Below, piece after piece: positions 25,601 through 35,802 of a stretch of DNA of 64,000 nt. The position numbers were made by a program, and so were the translations under genes. Source of the stretch: Rhytidiadelphus loreus (lineage: Eukaryota; Streptophyta; Bryopsida; Hypnales; Hylocomiaceae); NCBI GenBank assembly GCA_947034895.1, contig OX344761.1:27168863-27232862 (forward strand), in the 5' to 3' direction. The notes under the pieces were generated by a model that saw only the letters and a program-made list of their open reading frames with translations, did no database searches and was not told the origin of the DNA. The stretch's first letter is position 1; each line of letters begins with the position of its first letter.

Positions 25601-26508
25601 GGTTTAAGGTTTGGCCATAGATCTTAACCCTTAAATACATGATTTTTTTCTAATCTTTGTACAAATGTTTAGTTACCTCAGTTTCATGAAATGAGGAATT
25701 GGTCAGAAAGGAATATTTTATTTTAAAGATTCAAATATTACTTCAAATGAATGAGAAGTTAATTGGACGAAACATAACAGACCATAGCACTCATGTTCAT
25801 CATTTAAGATATGGATGTTGGAGTTTTTAGGGGTTAAAGTTGCATATCAAATTTATCAATATTTGGAAGGGAGTTGTGATTATTCTACCCAATTAATTAG
25901 TTTCTTGCCATTCACATTGCCAAAATTAGCACATAATACAACCTTTCACTAGGCGACCTTCAATATACCTACCTTTCCAAGTATATGTTCCTTGAGAAAC
26001 AAATAGAATTGACATCTAATCCAAGTCATTTCATATTAATTGGACTTGCATGGTATAGGTTAGGAATTTTGAGTGGAAATCGTAAAGGGCTCTGAAACTA
26101 AGTGTCCACCCTTCGATATGTTCACTGCCGATACATTGAAGAAAGCAATATGTATCTCTGCATTAATTAGAGAACACTTTCAGAGCCTGAACTGCGTTCT
26201 ACATTTTAGGGTTTATACATTCTAGGGTTTAGAGAGCGTTTTAGGACCTCCTACTGTACCTTGGGTGAGGGTGGTGACCATCTGAGATGGTCGCGGGCAC
26301 TTGTGAAACTGTGGGACAGGTAGCGCTTGCGAGCATGATGCACATCTTGCACACTGATCGACAGGAATCGACTGAGATTATGGACTCCATCTCAACTGAA
26401 GAGATTACGAGTGAATCTGAGGCAGAGCTCAGCAATCGTGTGAACTTCCGAGCTGGAAGTTCGAGTAGCAGCTTCAACTTGCACGCGCCGTTGACGAGGA
26501 AATTATGA
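22677..26508 (+). CDS. DMP (DUF679) membrane protein with long C-terminal extension
   Basis: Exons: 22677-23663, 23929-24262, 24380-25575 and probably 26320-26508, all phase-consistent, giving about 901 aa. If the last intron is not used, the frame stops at 25590. Residues about 36-215 form a DUF679 domain with four membrane segments (about 43-60, 69-90, 158-180, 188-209) and the family phrase LLPANTFLMFQMLAPLSTN. DMP proteins act in endomembranes; Arabidopsis DMP8/9 act in gamete fusion. DMPs are normally a little over 200 aa. Here an acidic insert lies between segments 2 and 3, and nearly 700 residues follow the domain. The extension is rich in Ala, Gln and Ser, with degenerate repeats (LARQSVALNSQMQ, EIARQKVAAMQ, LARQASALSPQMQ) that look helical and amphipathic. 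Domain call is firm; the role of the extension is unknown and the last exon is tentative. Confidence 0.85.
25624..25837 (-). mobile_element. TTAA element, family I/J, in DMP last intron
   Basis: 214 bp, from TTAACCCTTAAATACATG to TTTTTAGGGGTTAA. The body is homologous, in opposite orientation, to 44724-44952: both have gaatgagaagtta followed by ttggac and later gttcatcat. It lies in the predicted intron 25576-26319, or just 3' of the gene if the shorter model is right. Confidence 0.75.
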
Positions 26509-26626
26509 AGCTAGTCTGGTGCGAAGGACTGAGGTAGGAGAACTTCAAATGAAACCAACACAGTTCCTATCATTGGAATGATCAAATATTTGTTGACTCA
26601 TGTCTACAGTTGCAAGGGAACTAGAT

Positions 26627-27559
26627 TTAACCCCTAAAGTCCCAAGGCCATTTTTCTGTCAAAAACCACTCAAAACTGGCATTTCTACTGCGTTAGTCCA
26701 AAAAAACAAAACAAAAACTTTTTTTGGAACTGAACCGTAGGATCTTAAAATTTACTTGTTTTAGATCATGTGGTAAAAATTTCATGAAGTTTGACCGTAC
26801 AGATTGAGAGATATGAGCATTCAAAGTTCAAAAAACAAGTTTTTTTGAACACTGGACTGCAATTTTAGATGACTTTGATCTCTATTTGTGGAAAAAATTT
26901 ACACTGTGGAGTTTAAATTTAAAATTTTTTGTGTTGAAGAATTGAGTTGGGAGTCTAGGAAAAAAAATTCAAAAATTAACAACTTGATTTTCATACTTCA
27001 AAAAATTGTCAAGTAGAAGTAGGTCCAAGATTGAATGAAAAACTAAATTGATAATAGCTCTTAGATGGGATTGAAATACAATAATCTCAACGGTGAGATT
27101 GTTCTAACAAGCAAATTTATCCTTTTCAAAAAAATAATTTGAAAAAATTTGAAAATTGCATTTTGAGATGAATCCTACAAGTGTTTTTTTTCCAAAAAGA
27201 TGCTTAGATTGCCCGAAAAAGAAGATTGTTCATAACTTTCACATCACTAATCAAAGTGGAATGAATCAAAGCTTTAGATGTAGACAAAAAAATTATCTTT
27301 GAGGAAAAAAAAAAAATTTAATTTATTTTGAATTTTTGCAATATTTTTTGTGCTGCCCGCCGAGTTCAGTTTCAAGATTTTTGTGGTATAACTTTTGCTT
27401 ATGGGCACCGATTGAAATAAAAATTGTATTCCCACAAAGCTTATCAGATTTTCTATCTTCAAAAAAAGTTTCAAAAAATTAGGGTAAAATTTCAGCCCAT
27501 AGGAACCTGCCCGAATTCCAAATTGTCCCCCAAGGGGACAATGGGACTTTAGGGGTTAA
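26627..27559 (+). mobile_element. TTAA element, family A copy 3 (full length)
   Basis: 933 bp, with TTAA at both ends. The ends read inward TTAACCCCTAAAGTCCCA, a two-base variant of the family A terminus that is identical on both sides. It is the same length class as 10237-11179 and aligns along its whole length with moderate divergence. Non-coding. Confidence 0.88.
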
Positions 27560-27630
27560 TGCATCAAGGTATGTATCATTTAAATATATTGTGCAAACAA
27601 TTCATTAGTAGATGGCATAAAATGAACAGG

Positions 27631-27704
27631 AGATCATTGATGTCATAATTAATTACTTCTAGAATATAGATCATTGATGTCATATTTAATTACTTCTAGA
27701 CTAT
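27631..27704. repeat. 37-bp tandem duplication
   Basis: Two adjacent 37-bp units starting agatcattgatgtcata, differing at two positions. Confidence 0.85.
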
Positions 27705-28988
27705 TCAATGAATTCTGGACAAAACATCCAGAGATCTTCAGATAATAACATTAGGGGATCCCTTGATGTTTGTATAAATCTCCCGATGTTTTGCATTATC
27801 TTTTGATGACCAGTTTTTTTTCCTCCCAATGACCATTATTAATTCTGGACTTTCCAAGTAGTTTGTTTGGCTATTCCAATGCAATTTGATAGAATTCATA
27901 ATATTAGATTCTAATTGGTGAAGGTGGACAAGGCAACTTACAAGTGACAATTTTACATCATTTTTCTAATTTCATTTTTTTGCAGGGACAAAAAACTACC
28001 CAAGAAGAAGACTACCCAAGAAGAAGGCTCAAGTGCAATGTTCAGTTGAGTTTTAGTGGTTGTTTCCTTCAATTCCCAAATTGAACTAGTTTTTCAAGTT
28101 TGAAGTCCAATTATTTTAACTTTTTTTCACTGAAAATATAAATTTTATGAATTCTTTCACTAGTTTTTTATTGATGTTTTCAAATTGCAACTAGGTTTTT
28201 TCTCAATTCCACCGGCTAACTTTGAACTAGACACCGGTTCTTCCCAATTATAGGGCTCAACATGCCCTTATGATTTGGTTGAATTGGATGCTAGCCATCG
28301 TAAAGGACTAGCGAAGGCAAAGGGAGGTAAAGTCTTTTTTAGGGATCCAAATGTGCCACGGCTCACCTTTTCTTTAACTAGTACTTAACGTTGTAGGCGC
28401 ACGTTAGTTGTATATATGCATCAATGTTGAGGGAGAACCGCTAGTTAGTTCATTGTTAGCAAGTACCTTTAGGAAAATAACCAATTGGAGTGTGAAAATA
28501 GAGGATCCCAAACTAGACAAATGATAGGACTAGCAACCAACCAATGTATAAAAATAAAAGGTGGCAAGATATGTAGCCGCTGCTTTCATGAAACTGTCAA
28601 ATTTTAACCACTTGCCATTTCAAATTGAAGGCTAATACTTGGGTTGTTGGATGCAGGTATGTTCTTGAACAAGGCATGTATCATTTTAGGGTTGGTCATT
28701 GAGGGGCTTGGAGTGCTTAGATAAGGCGGGGGATATTGCTTTAGGATTGTTTCATGGTTGCTTTGTTATCTATGTCTACCTAATGTAATGAAATTTGAAG
28801 TTTAGTTTCAAAACTGACATATCTTTGAAAGAGGAGGATTGTAGCCTTTACAAATTCAAAGTTGAAGAAAAATAGCCAATGAGGCAACTCCAAACAATAT
28901 ACTTCCCAAACATTGATTTGCATGTTATTCTTGAATGCATATTTTTATTTGTGATGAATTAGGTGTATATTCTTTAGCAATTGCATTA

Positions 28989-29116
28989 CAACTTATACAT
29001 TTGTATTGTAATATGAAACAACATACTTGTGCAACTTATACATTTGTATTGCAATATGAAACAATATACTTGTGCAACTTATACATTGTGTTGCAATATG
29101 AAACAACATACTTGTG
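28989..29116. repeat. 43-bp tandem repeat, three copies
   Basis: Units at 28989-29031, 29032-29074 and 29075-29116 (the last 42 bp), each starting caacttatacatt and ending acttgtg. They differ at a few positions. The length is not a multiple of three, which argues against coding. Confidence 0.9.
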
Positions 29117-29299
29117 CATTGCAGGGCTTGTCATTGTCATCAAAGGTTTGAAACTTGAAACTCAAAACAAACTTGAAATCTACATTTTGAAGGATTTTGA
29201 CAATGTAAAAGATTGCAAATTGTATCATTATGTAATGGCATCTTATAATCATGTAAAAATTTGTACATTTGAATCTATGGAATATTCAAAACAATGAGA

Positions 29300-30095
29300 A
29301 TTTTTCATTCTATATGAGAATGTGTAAAAGAAATTTTAGAAATTTTGATTTTGTAGATTGCATATAATTGTGTTCAAAGTAAAGAAAACATGATTTTTTG
29401 GCACTAGAGAAATAAGTTTATGAGACTTTAAATCCTCTTAAACTTAAAATTTTTGCACTACATATTTTGAATTAAAAAAGAATTATCATAAGGAATTGAG
29501 TTGAGATCTCAAAAAAATAAAAAATAAAAAATAACATGATTTTCCTTCTTTAAAATTTATTAAATAGAAATAGGTTAGAAATATAGGGAAAACCCAAATC
29601 GTTAATAGCTCTAACAAAGATGGAATTAGAACACACTAATCCCAATGGTGAGATTATTCTAACAATCAAATGGGTTATCTTGTGAAGCATTTTTTTTGAA
29701 AAAATGTAAAAAATTAGCTCAAAAATGAATCGTATACATTATTTTTCAAGAAGATGCTTTTTATTGCCAACAAAACAAGATGCTTTATAACTTTCACATC
29801 ACAAATCCAAATGGAATGAATCAAAGCTTTTGATGTAGAAAAAAATACAATCTATGAGAACCAAAATATTTAATTTCAATTTAAAGTTTTTGTGAATTTT
29901 ATTTGTTGCTTTTTGAGTTGAAATTTGGGCTTATTGTGGAATACTATTGCTCCCAAGTATCGATTGAAATAAAAATTATTTTCACCAAAAGCTAAAAGTT
30001 TTTTCTATCTTACAAAAAATATTCAAAAGAATTCACCAAAAATCTTGCTCATAGGAACTTGCCCCAATTCCATTTTGTCCCCCTTAAGGATAGAG
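29300..30095 (+). mobile_element. Family A remnant without ends
   Basis: Follows the family A body from its second segment to the block before the right end (cataggaacttgcccc, then cccccttaagga). Both termini are missing or decayed, and divergence is high, so this is an old copy. Confidence 0.7.
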
Positions 30096-30897
30096 CATAT
30101 TTATAACTATGTAGTCAAACTTGAAAGTTCTTCACTCTATATTCTCCATTTCTCCTCTATATAAGAGTGAAAATTTTGGTTTTATATTTGAGAGATAAAA
30201 TGGTATGTGAAAAGTTCAAATAAACATGAATTTTTGAAGTTCAAATGATGTTCAAAAAATCTAAATTTTCTAGAATAGAAGTAAATTATAATGTAGAACA
30301 TCGTGGTATAAAAAAGATATCTATGTCATATGACATATTTTAGTTTTTCTCAAAAGCAAAAAAAATAATTTTGAATGTCAAAATCAAGTTTTAAGGGAAA
30401 AAGTTTCAATTGCTCAAAGTATTGAACTACATTGGATACCGTAGTGTACCTTTCTTTTGATAAAAACTACCCCACATAAAATAAAAAAACAACTAAAATA
30501 TCTTGAACTTAACTCAATGATGTGACTATAACTATAACATCAATAAAGTTGCAGACAAATGAATGGATGAAAATCATCCATTCTTCAATATGCATAAAGT
30601 GTCATTGACCATCCAAAGGACACAAAACACCCGTAATTCCGTATTGTACTCCCAGGATTAACCCTGTAATGACGCGTGCTCTGACCTAAAAGTCTGGGTC
30701 CTTGGCTAGGTGCGATTGGTACAAGGATTTTGGTACAGTTGGTACAATTTGGGTACAAGGATTTTAATACTTCAGTGGCTCTTTACAGTACAGCAGTTAA
30801 CCCAAGCCCCGAACCCCTCAAACCCAATTATGGATGAAATATATTTTATTCATGTAAGATTATGTGCGTTCATCCAAAGTGGTGATATCATCTTACC
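30096..30897. other. Intergenic DNA, no gene seen
   Basis: AT-rich. A short palindrome (gaatggatgaaaatcatcc) lies near 30560, and the phrase ggtacaaggatttt is repeated near 30720-30765. No gene is seen. Confidence 0.45.
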
Positions 30898-31644
30898 TTA
30901 ACCCCTAAAGGACCATTGTCCCTTCGGGGGACAAATGCGTTTTCGGGCAGGTACCTATGGGCTGAAATTTTCTCCTGATTTTTTGAAATTTTTTCTGGAG
31001 GTAGAAAAGTTGATGAGCTTTGTGGGAATATAATTTTTTTCAAAATCGGTGCCCGGGAACAATAGTTATGACCAAATAAGCTCAAACGAGGGGACGGCGG
31101 GCAGCTCGGGCAGCCAGAAAAAAATGGACAAAAATTTGAATTTTATTTTTAATATTATTTTTTCTCATAGATTATATTTTTGTCTATCCGGAAAGTTTTT
31201 ATTCATTTCATTTGGATATGTTATGAGAAAGTTATGGACATTCTTGTTTTTCGGGCAGTTAGAGCATCTTCTTCAAAAAAATAACTTGTAGGATCCATTT
31301 CTGAATGCAATTTTTCAAATTTTTCAATTTTTATTTTTTTCCATGGTCTGATTTACTTGCTAGAACAATCTCACCATGGGGATTAGTGCATTTTAATTCC
31401 ATCTAAAATATATGAATATTTTAGATTTTCCTTCTATCTCATACCTACTTCTACTTAACAATTTTTTTAAGAATGATAATTTAATTTTTTTTTATAATTT
31501 TTTTTTACCTAGACTCTCAACTCAATTCTCCACTATAAAGATTTAAAGCTCAAAACTCTGTAGTGCAAAAAATTAATTGCTATAAATATGGCAGTTTTGA
31601 GTGTTTTTTGGCAGAAAAAAGGCCTTGGTCCTTTAGGGGTTTAA
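30898..31644 (-). mobile_element. TTAA element, family A copy 5 (internal deletion)
   Basis: 747 bp. The left end is TTAACCCCTAAAGGACCA. The right end is the inverse with one extra T before TTAA. It is very similar to 10237-11179 in reverse orientation but lacks about 200 bp of the segment next to its right end. The close match marks these two as the youngest A copies here. Confidence 0.88.
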
Positions 31645-31749
31645 ATTCTTTTGGGTGACTTCTGGAATTTTTTTTTAAATCACCTATAAGCACTACAAAT
31701 AAAATTCTTGCATGGGGACTCATGAACAAGTAATTCCTACAACTCAAAA

Positions 31750-32299
31750 TAAGGTAAACCTCCCATGACAAGCAAATCTTCCATCATATGTTCCTAGGGA
31801 ATTATCCATTATAGTATTATATCTACCTATAACAAACTTTTTCTAATAAATAGGATTAGGACTACATTGGGTTGATTTGTAGCTGTAATCAATGCTTTGG
31901 GAGATGGTCATGGAGTTATTAGTGACTTAAGGGACACTTACACCGTTTTAGTGTAAACTCGTCATAAAAAGTTATTTTTTTATTCCTTCATGTCATGGCT
32001 ATGTTAGGAAATTTTGTAACCATGTTAGAAAATAATGTGATTGCATTAGGTGGTAAGATGACCATTATGGAAATACTTTTTTGCTGATTTGGGGTAGTCT
32101 AAAGACTCTTTTGAACCAATTGGGCAGCATACTAACCTTCAAGAATTCATAACAAACTCATACTTTATCCCAAAAATAAAATTTTAACAACTTCCTTCAT
32201 TTCTCACATTTGTCTTTGTATGGAAAAAAATTTGAATATTTTTGCAAATTGCAACAGATCAGACCATTCATTCTACATGTCATAGGTAGGTTTACCTTA
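31750..32299 (+). mobile_element. TA-target element, family D copy 1
   Basis: 550 bp between TA dinucleotides. The ends read inward AGGTAAACCTCCCATGAC and AGGTAAACCTACC. The body aligns with 45506-46034, for example ttttttgctgatttggggta and gaagatgaccat-like blocks. No coding region, so it is a non-autonomous mariner-type element. Confidence 0.8.
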
Positions 32300-32341
32300 A
32301 TGTTGTTTTTGAGGTTAATAACCACAATATAGGATACTCTA

Positions 32342-32882
32342 AAGGTTGCTTTAAACCTAAAAGCTAGGCCAATTTGTTGTGTCAGAGGCCAAGAACCTTC
32401 ATTTGTGAATAGTCAAAGTCCTAAAATCAGTTCCAACCCCTTTACACCTAGAAGCTGGGCCAATTTAGTGAAACAAAATTTTTATTCAAAAAAGACATGA
32501 TTTGACATGGCTTGAGCTCAATTAATTGGCTGCATCCAATTCTTGTCATGGAGGCCAATGTCAAATTTCAAATTTTTTTAGAATATTATTATTTTTCAAC
32601 AAATCAAATCCATTGGATGTTGTGCAATCAAACTCAAGGAGAATTGACCTGGCCTTTGTAAAGCAACCCTAAAAATTTCAATCCTTCTCTCTCTTTTCTA
32701 CATTTTATTGAATTGGCCTCACTTTTTGGGAACAAGGCCTTTACATATGGGAGAATTGACCCTTGTTATGATCTTATTCTAATGAGTATTTGAAGACAAC
32801 CTCCAACCTCCAAAAGGCTAAAATTTTGTACAATCAATCTTAGGGAAAATTGGCATGGCTTCTAGGTATAAAGCAACCCTAA
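32342..32882. repeat. Family L repeats, one apparently inside another
   Basis: Inward-facing ends recur: gctttaaacctaaaagctag near 32349, a second left end cacctagaagctgggccaat near 32443, a right end tggcctttgtaaagcaaccc near 32651, and an outer right end cttctaggtataaagcaacc near 32858. The inner 32436-32672 aligns with 48425-48690 in reverse orientation. The outer part also has a relative near 44953-45060. The nesting is inferred from the order of the ends. Non-coding. Confidence 0.6.
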
Positions 32883-34288
32883 ATTGTAAAGGTGAATTGT
32901 AAAATACATCTTAAGAGAATAATTTAATGATGATTTTAAATAAAACGATTAAGCATGATTTGTAGATTATGTCCATAATTAGACATTTTGATTTGCAACA
33001 ATTTGATTTGACGTACTAAAAATAGAAGGTATACTTCAAGAAAATTGATTTGAGAAAATACATGTATGTAAAACTTTGAATGAGTTGACCTTCTATTCTA
33101 AACTAGCATTAAAAATATAAATTCATAGATGTATTCTATGGAAAATTTTCAAAAATTACTACAATGAGATTATGACATTTCAAGTGTATTCAGAAAAAAT
33201 TCACTCAATAAGTGAAGAGACTTTGTTTGTAATGTAGTTTAAGGAATTTAAGAATTCAAGTTTCAATAATACATCATAATGTTAATTATGGTAGTAATAG
33301 ATTTAATCATGCAAATGCAATTTAAAATTCAAAATGTACAACTTATATTCTTACATCAATTCAAAAATATTCTTCTATAATGTAATTTGTAAAATTGAAA
33401 AATGAATTGACTATAGTAAATAGCTGAAAGTTAAAATTAATTACAATAAAGTACTCAATGCTGAAGTATTTTTCCAATTTTCCACATGGAGTAAAAACTA
33501 GCTTGAGTAAGGTTTATTTCACTCAAAAGACTCAAAGATTTACTTCTATGTCTAGTTCAAATTGCAAACCTGAGAGCTAGACTTTGCCAAAATACACTAG
33601 AAAAATATTTTTCCTTATTCATTTTAGACAATTTTTTCTTATATAATATAGGGGTGTGAAAGTTATTTTTCAGTTCTACAGTGTATCATTTTACTTCAAA
33701 AATTTGTAAATAATTATTATTAACAAATAAAAATATCAATAATTCAAAACATAAACTTTCAAAGTAGAAAAATCTATTCATATTTTTCTTATTTTGTTTT
33801 ATTTAAAATTCAAAAAGTATATAGGGGGTCGAAAGTTTTTTTTGCACGTGGTTTCAAATGGACACTCTAAGTGACCCCCGAGATTTTTAACCACTTTGAC
33901 CATTGTTATTTATCACTTATATTATGTCTTTGTCTTTGTAAAAATGAATTGTTTGATTAAAAATGTAAAAATGTGAAAAAGAATCTCTAATTTGCCATTC
34001 TAATGCCCCCAAAACTATGAATTCAATAAGTCTAAATGTGTGCAATAACACCTCAATTAATAGGAAACATAGATTTCAAATTGTTAAAGGCGCAACTAGT
34101 TAATGGGGTTGTAGATGGGCGATTAATTATCAATAGAGGCTTTATGCAAGGAAGTAGCACAAATGAAATTTAAGGGCTACTCACAATTATTTTGGATGTA
34201 GTTGTAATATAAAATGCAAATAACTTACATATGGGGTGGTAGGAAGTTAAGCAATCCATGTGGGATATGTAAATGAGAATTTGTAGGA
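32883..34288. other. Intergenic DNA, no gene seen
   Basis: Very AT-rich. No open frame of note, no terminal repeats and no RNA gene recognised. Confidence 0.5.
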
Positions 34289-34506
34289 AAGTTGTTAAAT
34301 CAAGCTTAATTTCATCTCCAAAAATCCGTTTGTAATTTTGAGCCTCCAATCAAAAGTTATGAACAAATTTCAGAGAAGGGTTGAAAGGGACATTTTCTTT
34401 AATATTTTCAAACACTTCTCTCTAAAATTTGTTCATAATTTTTGATTGGAGGCTCAAAATTACAAAAGGATTTTTGGAGATGAAATTAAGCTTGATTTAA
34501 CAACTT
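34289..34506. repeat. Long foldback, ~89-bp arms
   Basis: The arms 34289-34378 and 34417-34506 are reverse complements with only a few mismatches and one 2-nt gap, separated by about 38 nt. The core phrase is ttaatttcatctccaaaaat. Weaker complementarity continues outside both arms (atgagaatttg on the left, caaattctcat near 34575), so the original element may have been longer. No target duplication is clear. Confidence 0.75.
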
Positions 34507-35802
34507 CTTTTACTTCAAATGAGGTCTGGAATTCTACTTCAAATGCAATTTTTGCTTTTTGACAATGAGCGCTCAAATTCTCATCTTCAAATTATCCCAT
34601 ACCCTTTGAAGGTTTAGAATGGACAATAGATTTCACTATAAAAATGACGTCCTATCCTTAGTGCTCACTATAATTAGTGACGTGTTCACTTCAAATTGCC
34701 ATCAAACTAATTTATTTGTGCCAAATGATCAAGTGCCATTAGTATCGATGCTCACTTTATTCTCCACAATTTGTGTATGAATTTTTTTGGATGAGGACTG
34801 TGGAGAGGAAAGGGTCACCTCTTTGAAGACTTTTGAGTGCTTAAAAAAATACAAAAACCACTTATGCCAAACCAATGCCGAACCACCTAAATTTTTTTCC
34901 CCTATAAAACAAATATAGAGTTGCAACTCTCCGTTTATCTTTTTTTTTATCGCTGTTACCAAACGCCAGGTGAGAACGTACCATTAGAGATAAGCTTAAC
35001 TCCTAAAAGGACTGGAGTTCCGTCACCGTTCCAAAAGCTACCTGCAGGATTTGAACATGGATGAAGCACATCCAATTATGGATGATGAAATGCGAACCAT
35101 GATGAATGTTGTTCATTACTACAGGACCTCGTCACAGGAAAGGTGGTCACGTCTCCATTGGAGTGCGCCTCGCAGCTTCGAAACACCATCGCGTCGCCAT
35201 CGCCGTTGCTTGCTTCCCGATCATCAATCGCATTCACAATCTCCTTCGCCTCTGTAACACTCACTCTTTACTTTTACTTAAATTTCACTCCATTTCCCTT
35301 TTAATTTTTTTTTGTTTAGCGTTTTTTTTCAATCGAATCGGATTGTTGATTCGGTTTGTAAGTTTCTATTGTGGTTTCGTTGTTACCAAGCGCGAAATTT
35401 CGATACTTAGTATTGGATGCAATTGTTCTGATCGGTGCTTTTTCAATTCTTGGTTTCAAACCTCGCTGATCAAAGTCGGCGTGCGCGTGCTCCGGGAGTT
35501 TCTCTTTTGGGAATGTGCGAGAATCTCTCTGTCTTCAGTTTCTCTGGTTTGGTGCGCGCATGCAGATCGACGATGTCGTGTTGTTTTGTGTGTCAGAAAA
35601 GCCAATTAGGGCTGGTGTGCAAGTCGAGTGATCGATTTTTCTTCGCAGTGATTAGGAATACTATCAATTTTAGTGTGCGAAAGATTTGAATCTTTCTCTG
35701 CTGGTACGCGCATGCAGAGCGGGATCGTGTCGCTATGTTGGAGAGATAGCGAAGGATTATTAGGGCTCAGGGAGGAATTGATAAAAGCAAGGTCTGGACA
35801 AG
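34507..35802. other. Upstream region of the PILS gene
   Basis: AT-rich to about 35050, then near-neutral GC, as at the start of a transcription unit. Short frames at 35051-35689 overlap in different phases and show no domain, so they are read as 5' UTR or promoter. No specific regulatory site is called. Confidence 0.45.

Larger units (their letters stand above)
27560..29299. other. Intergenic DNA with two short tandem repeats
   Basis: No gene is supported. It contains a 37-bp unit repeated twice (27631-27704) and a 43-bp unit repeated three times (28989-29116), both listed separately. The rest is AT-rich and unassigned. Confidence 0.5.

Noticed and set aside
28935..29297. 120-codon plus-strand frame
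   Set aside because: It runs through a 43-bp tandem repeat in AT-rich DNA and has no domain or splice partner.
35026..35062. tRNA-like T-arm phrase on the minus strand (TTCAAAT near a CCTGCAGG)
   Set aside because: The flanking bases do not pair as a T-stem, and no acceptor or anticodon arm can be built.
35106..35689. Overlapping frames upstream of the PILS gene
   Set aside because: Different phases and no domain; best explained as 5' UTR and promoter sequence.
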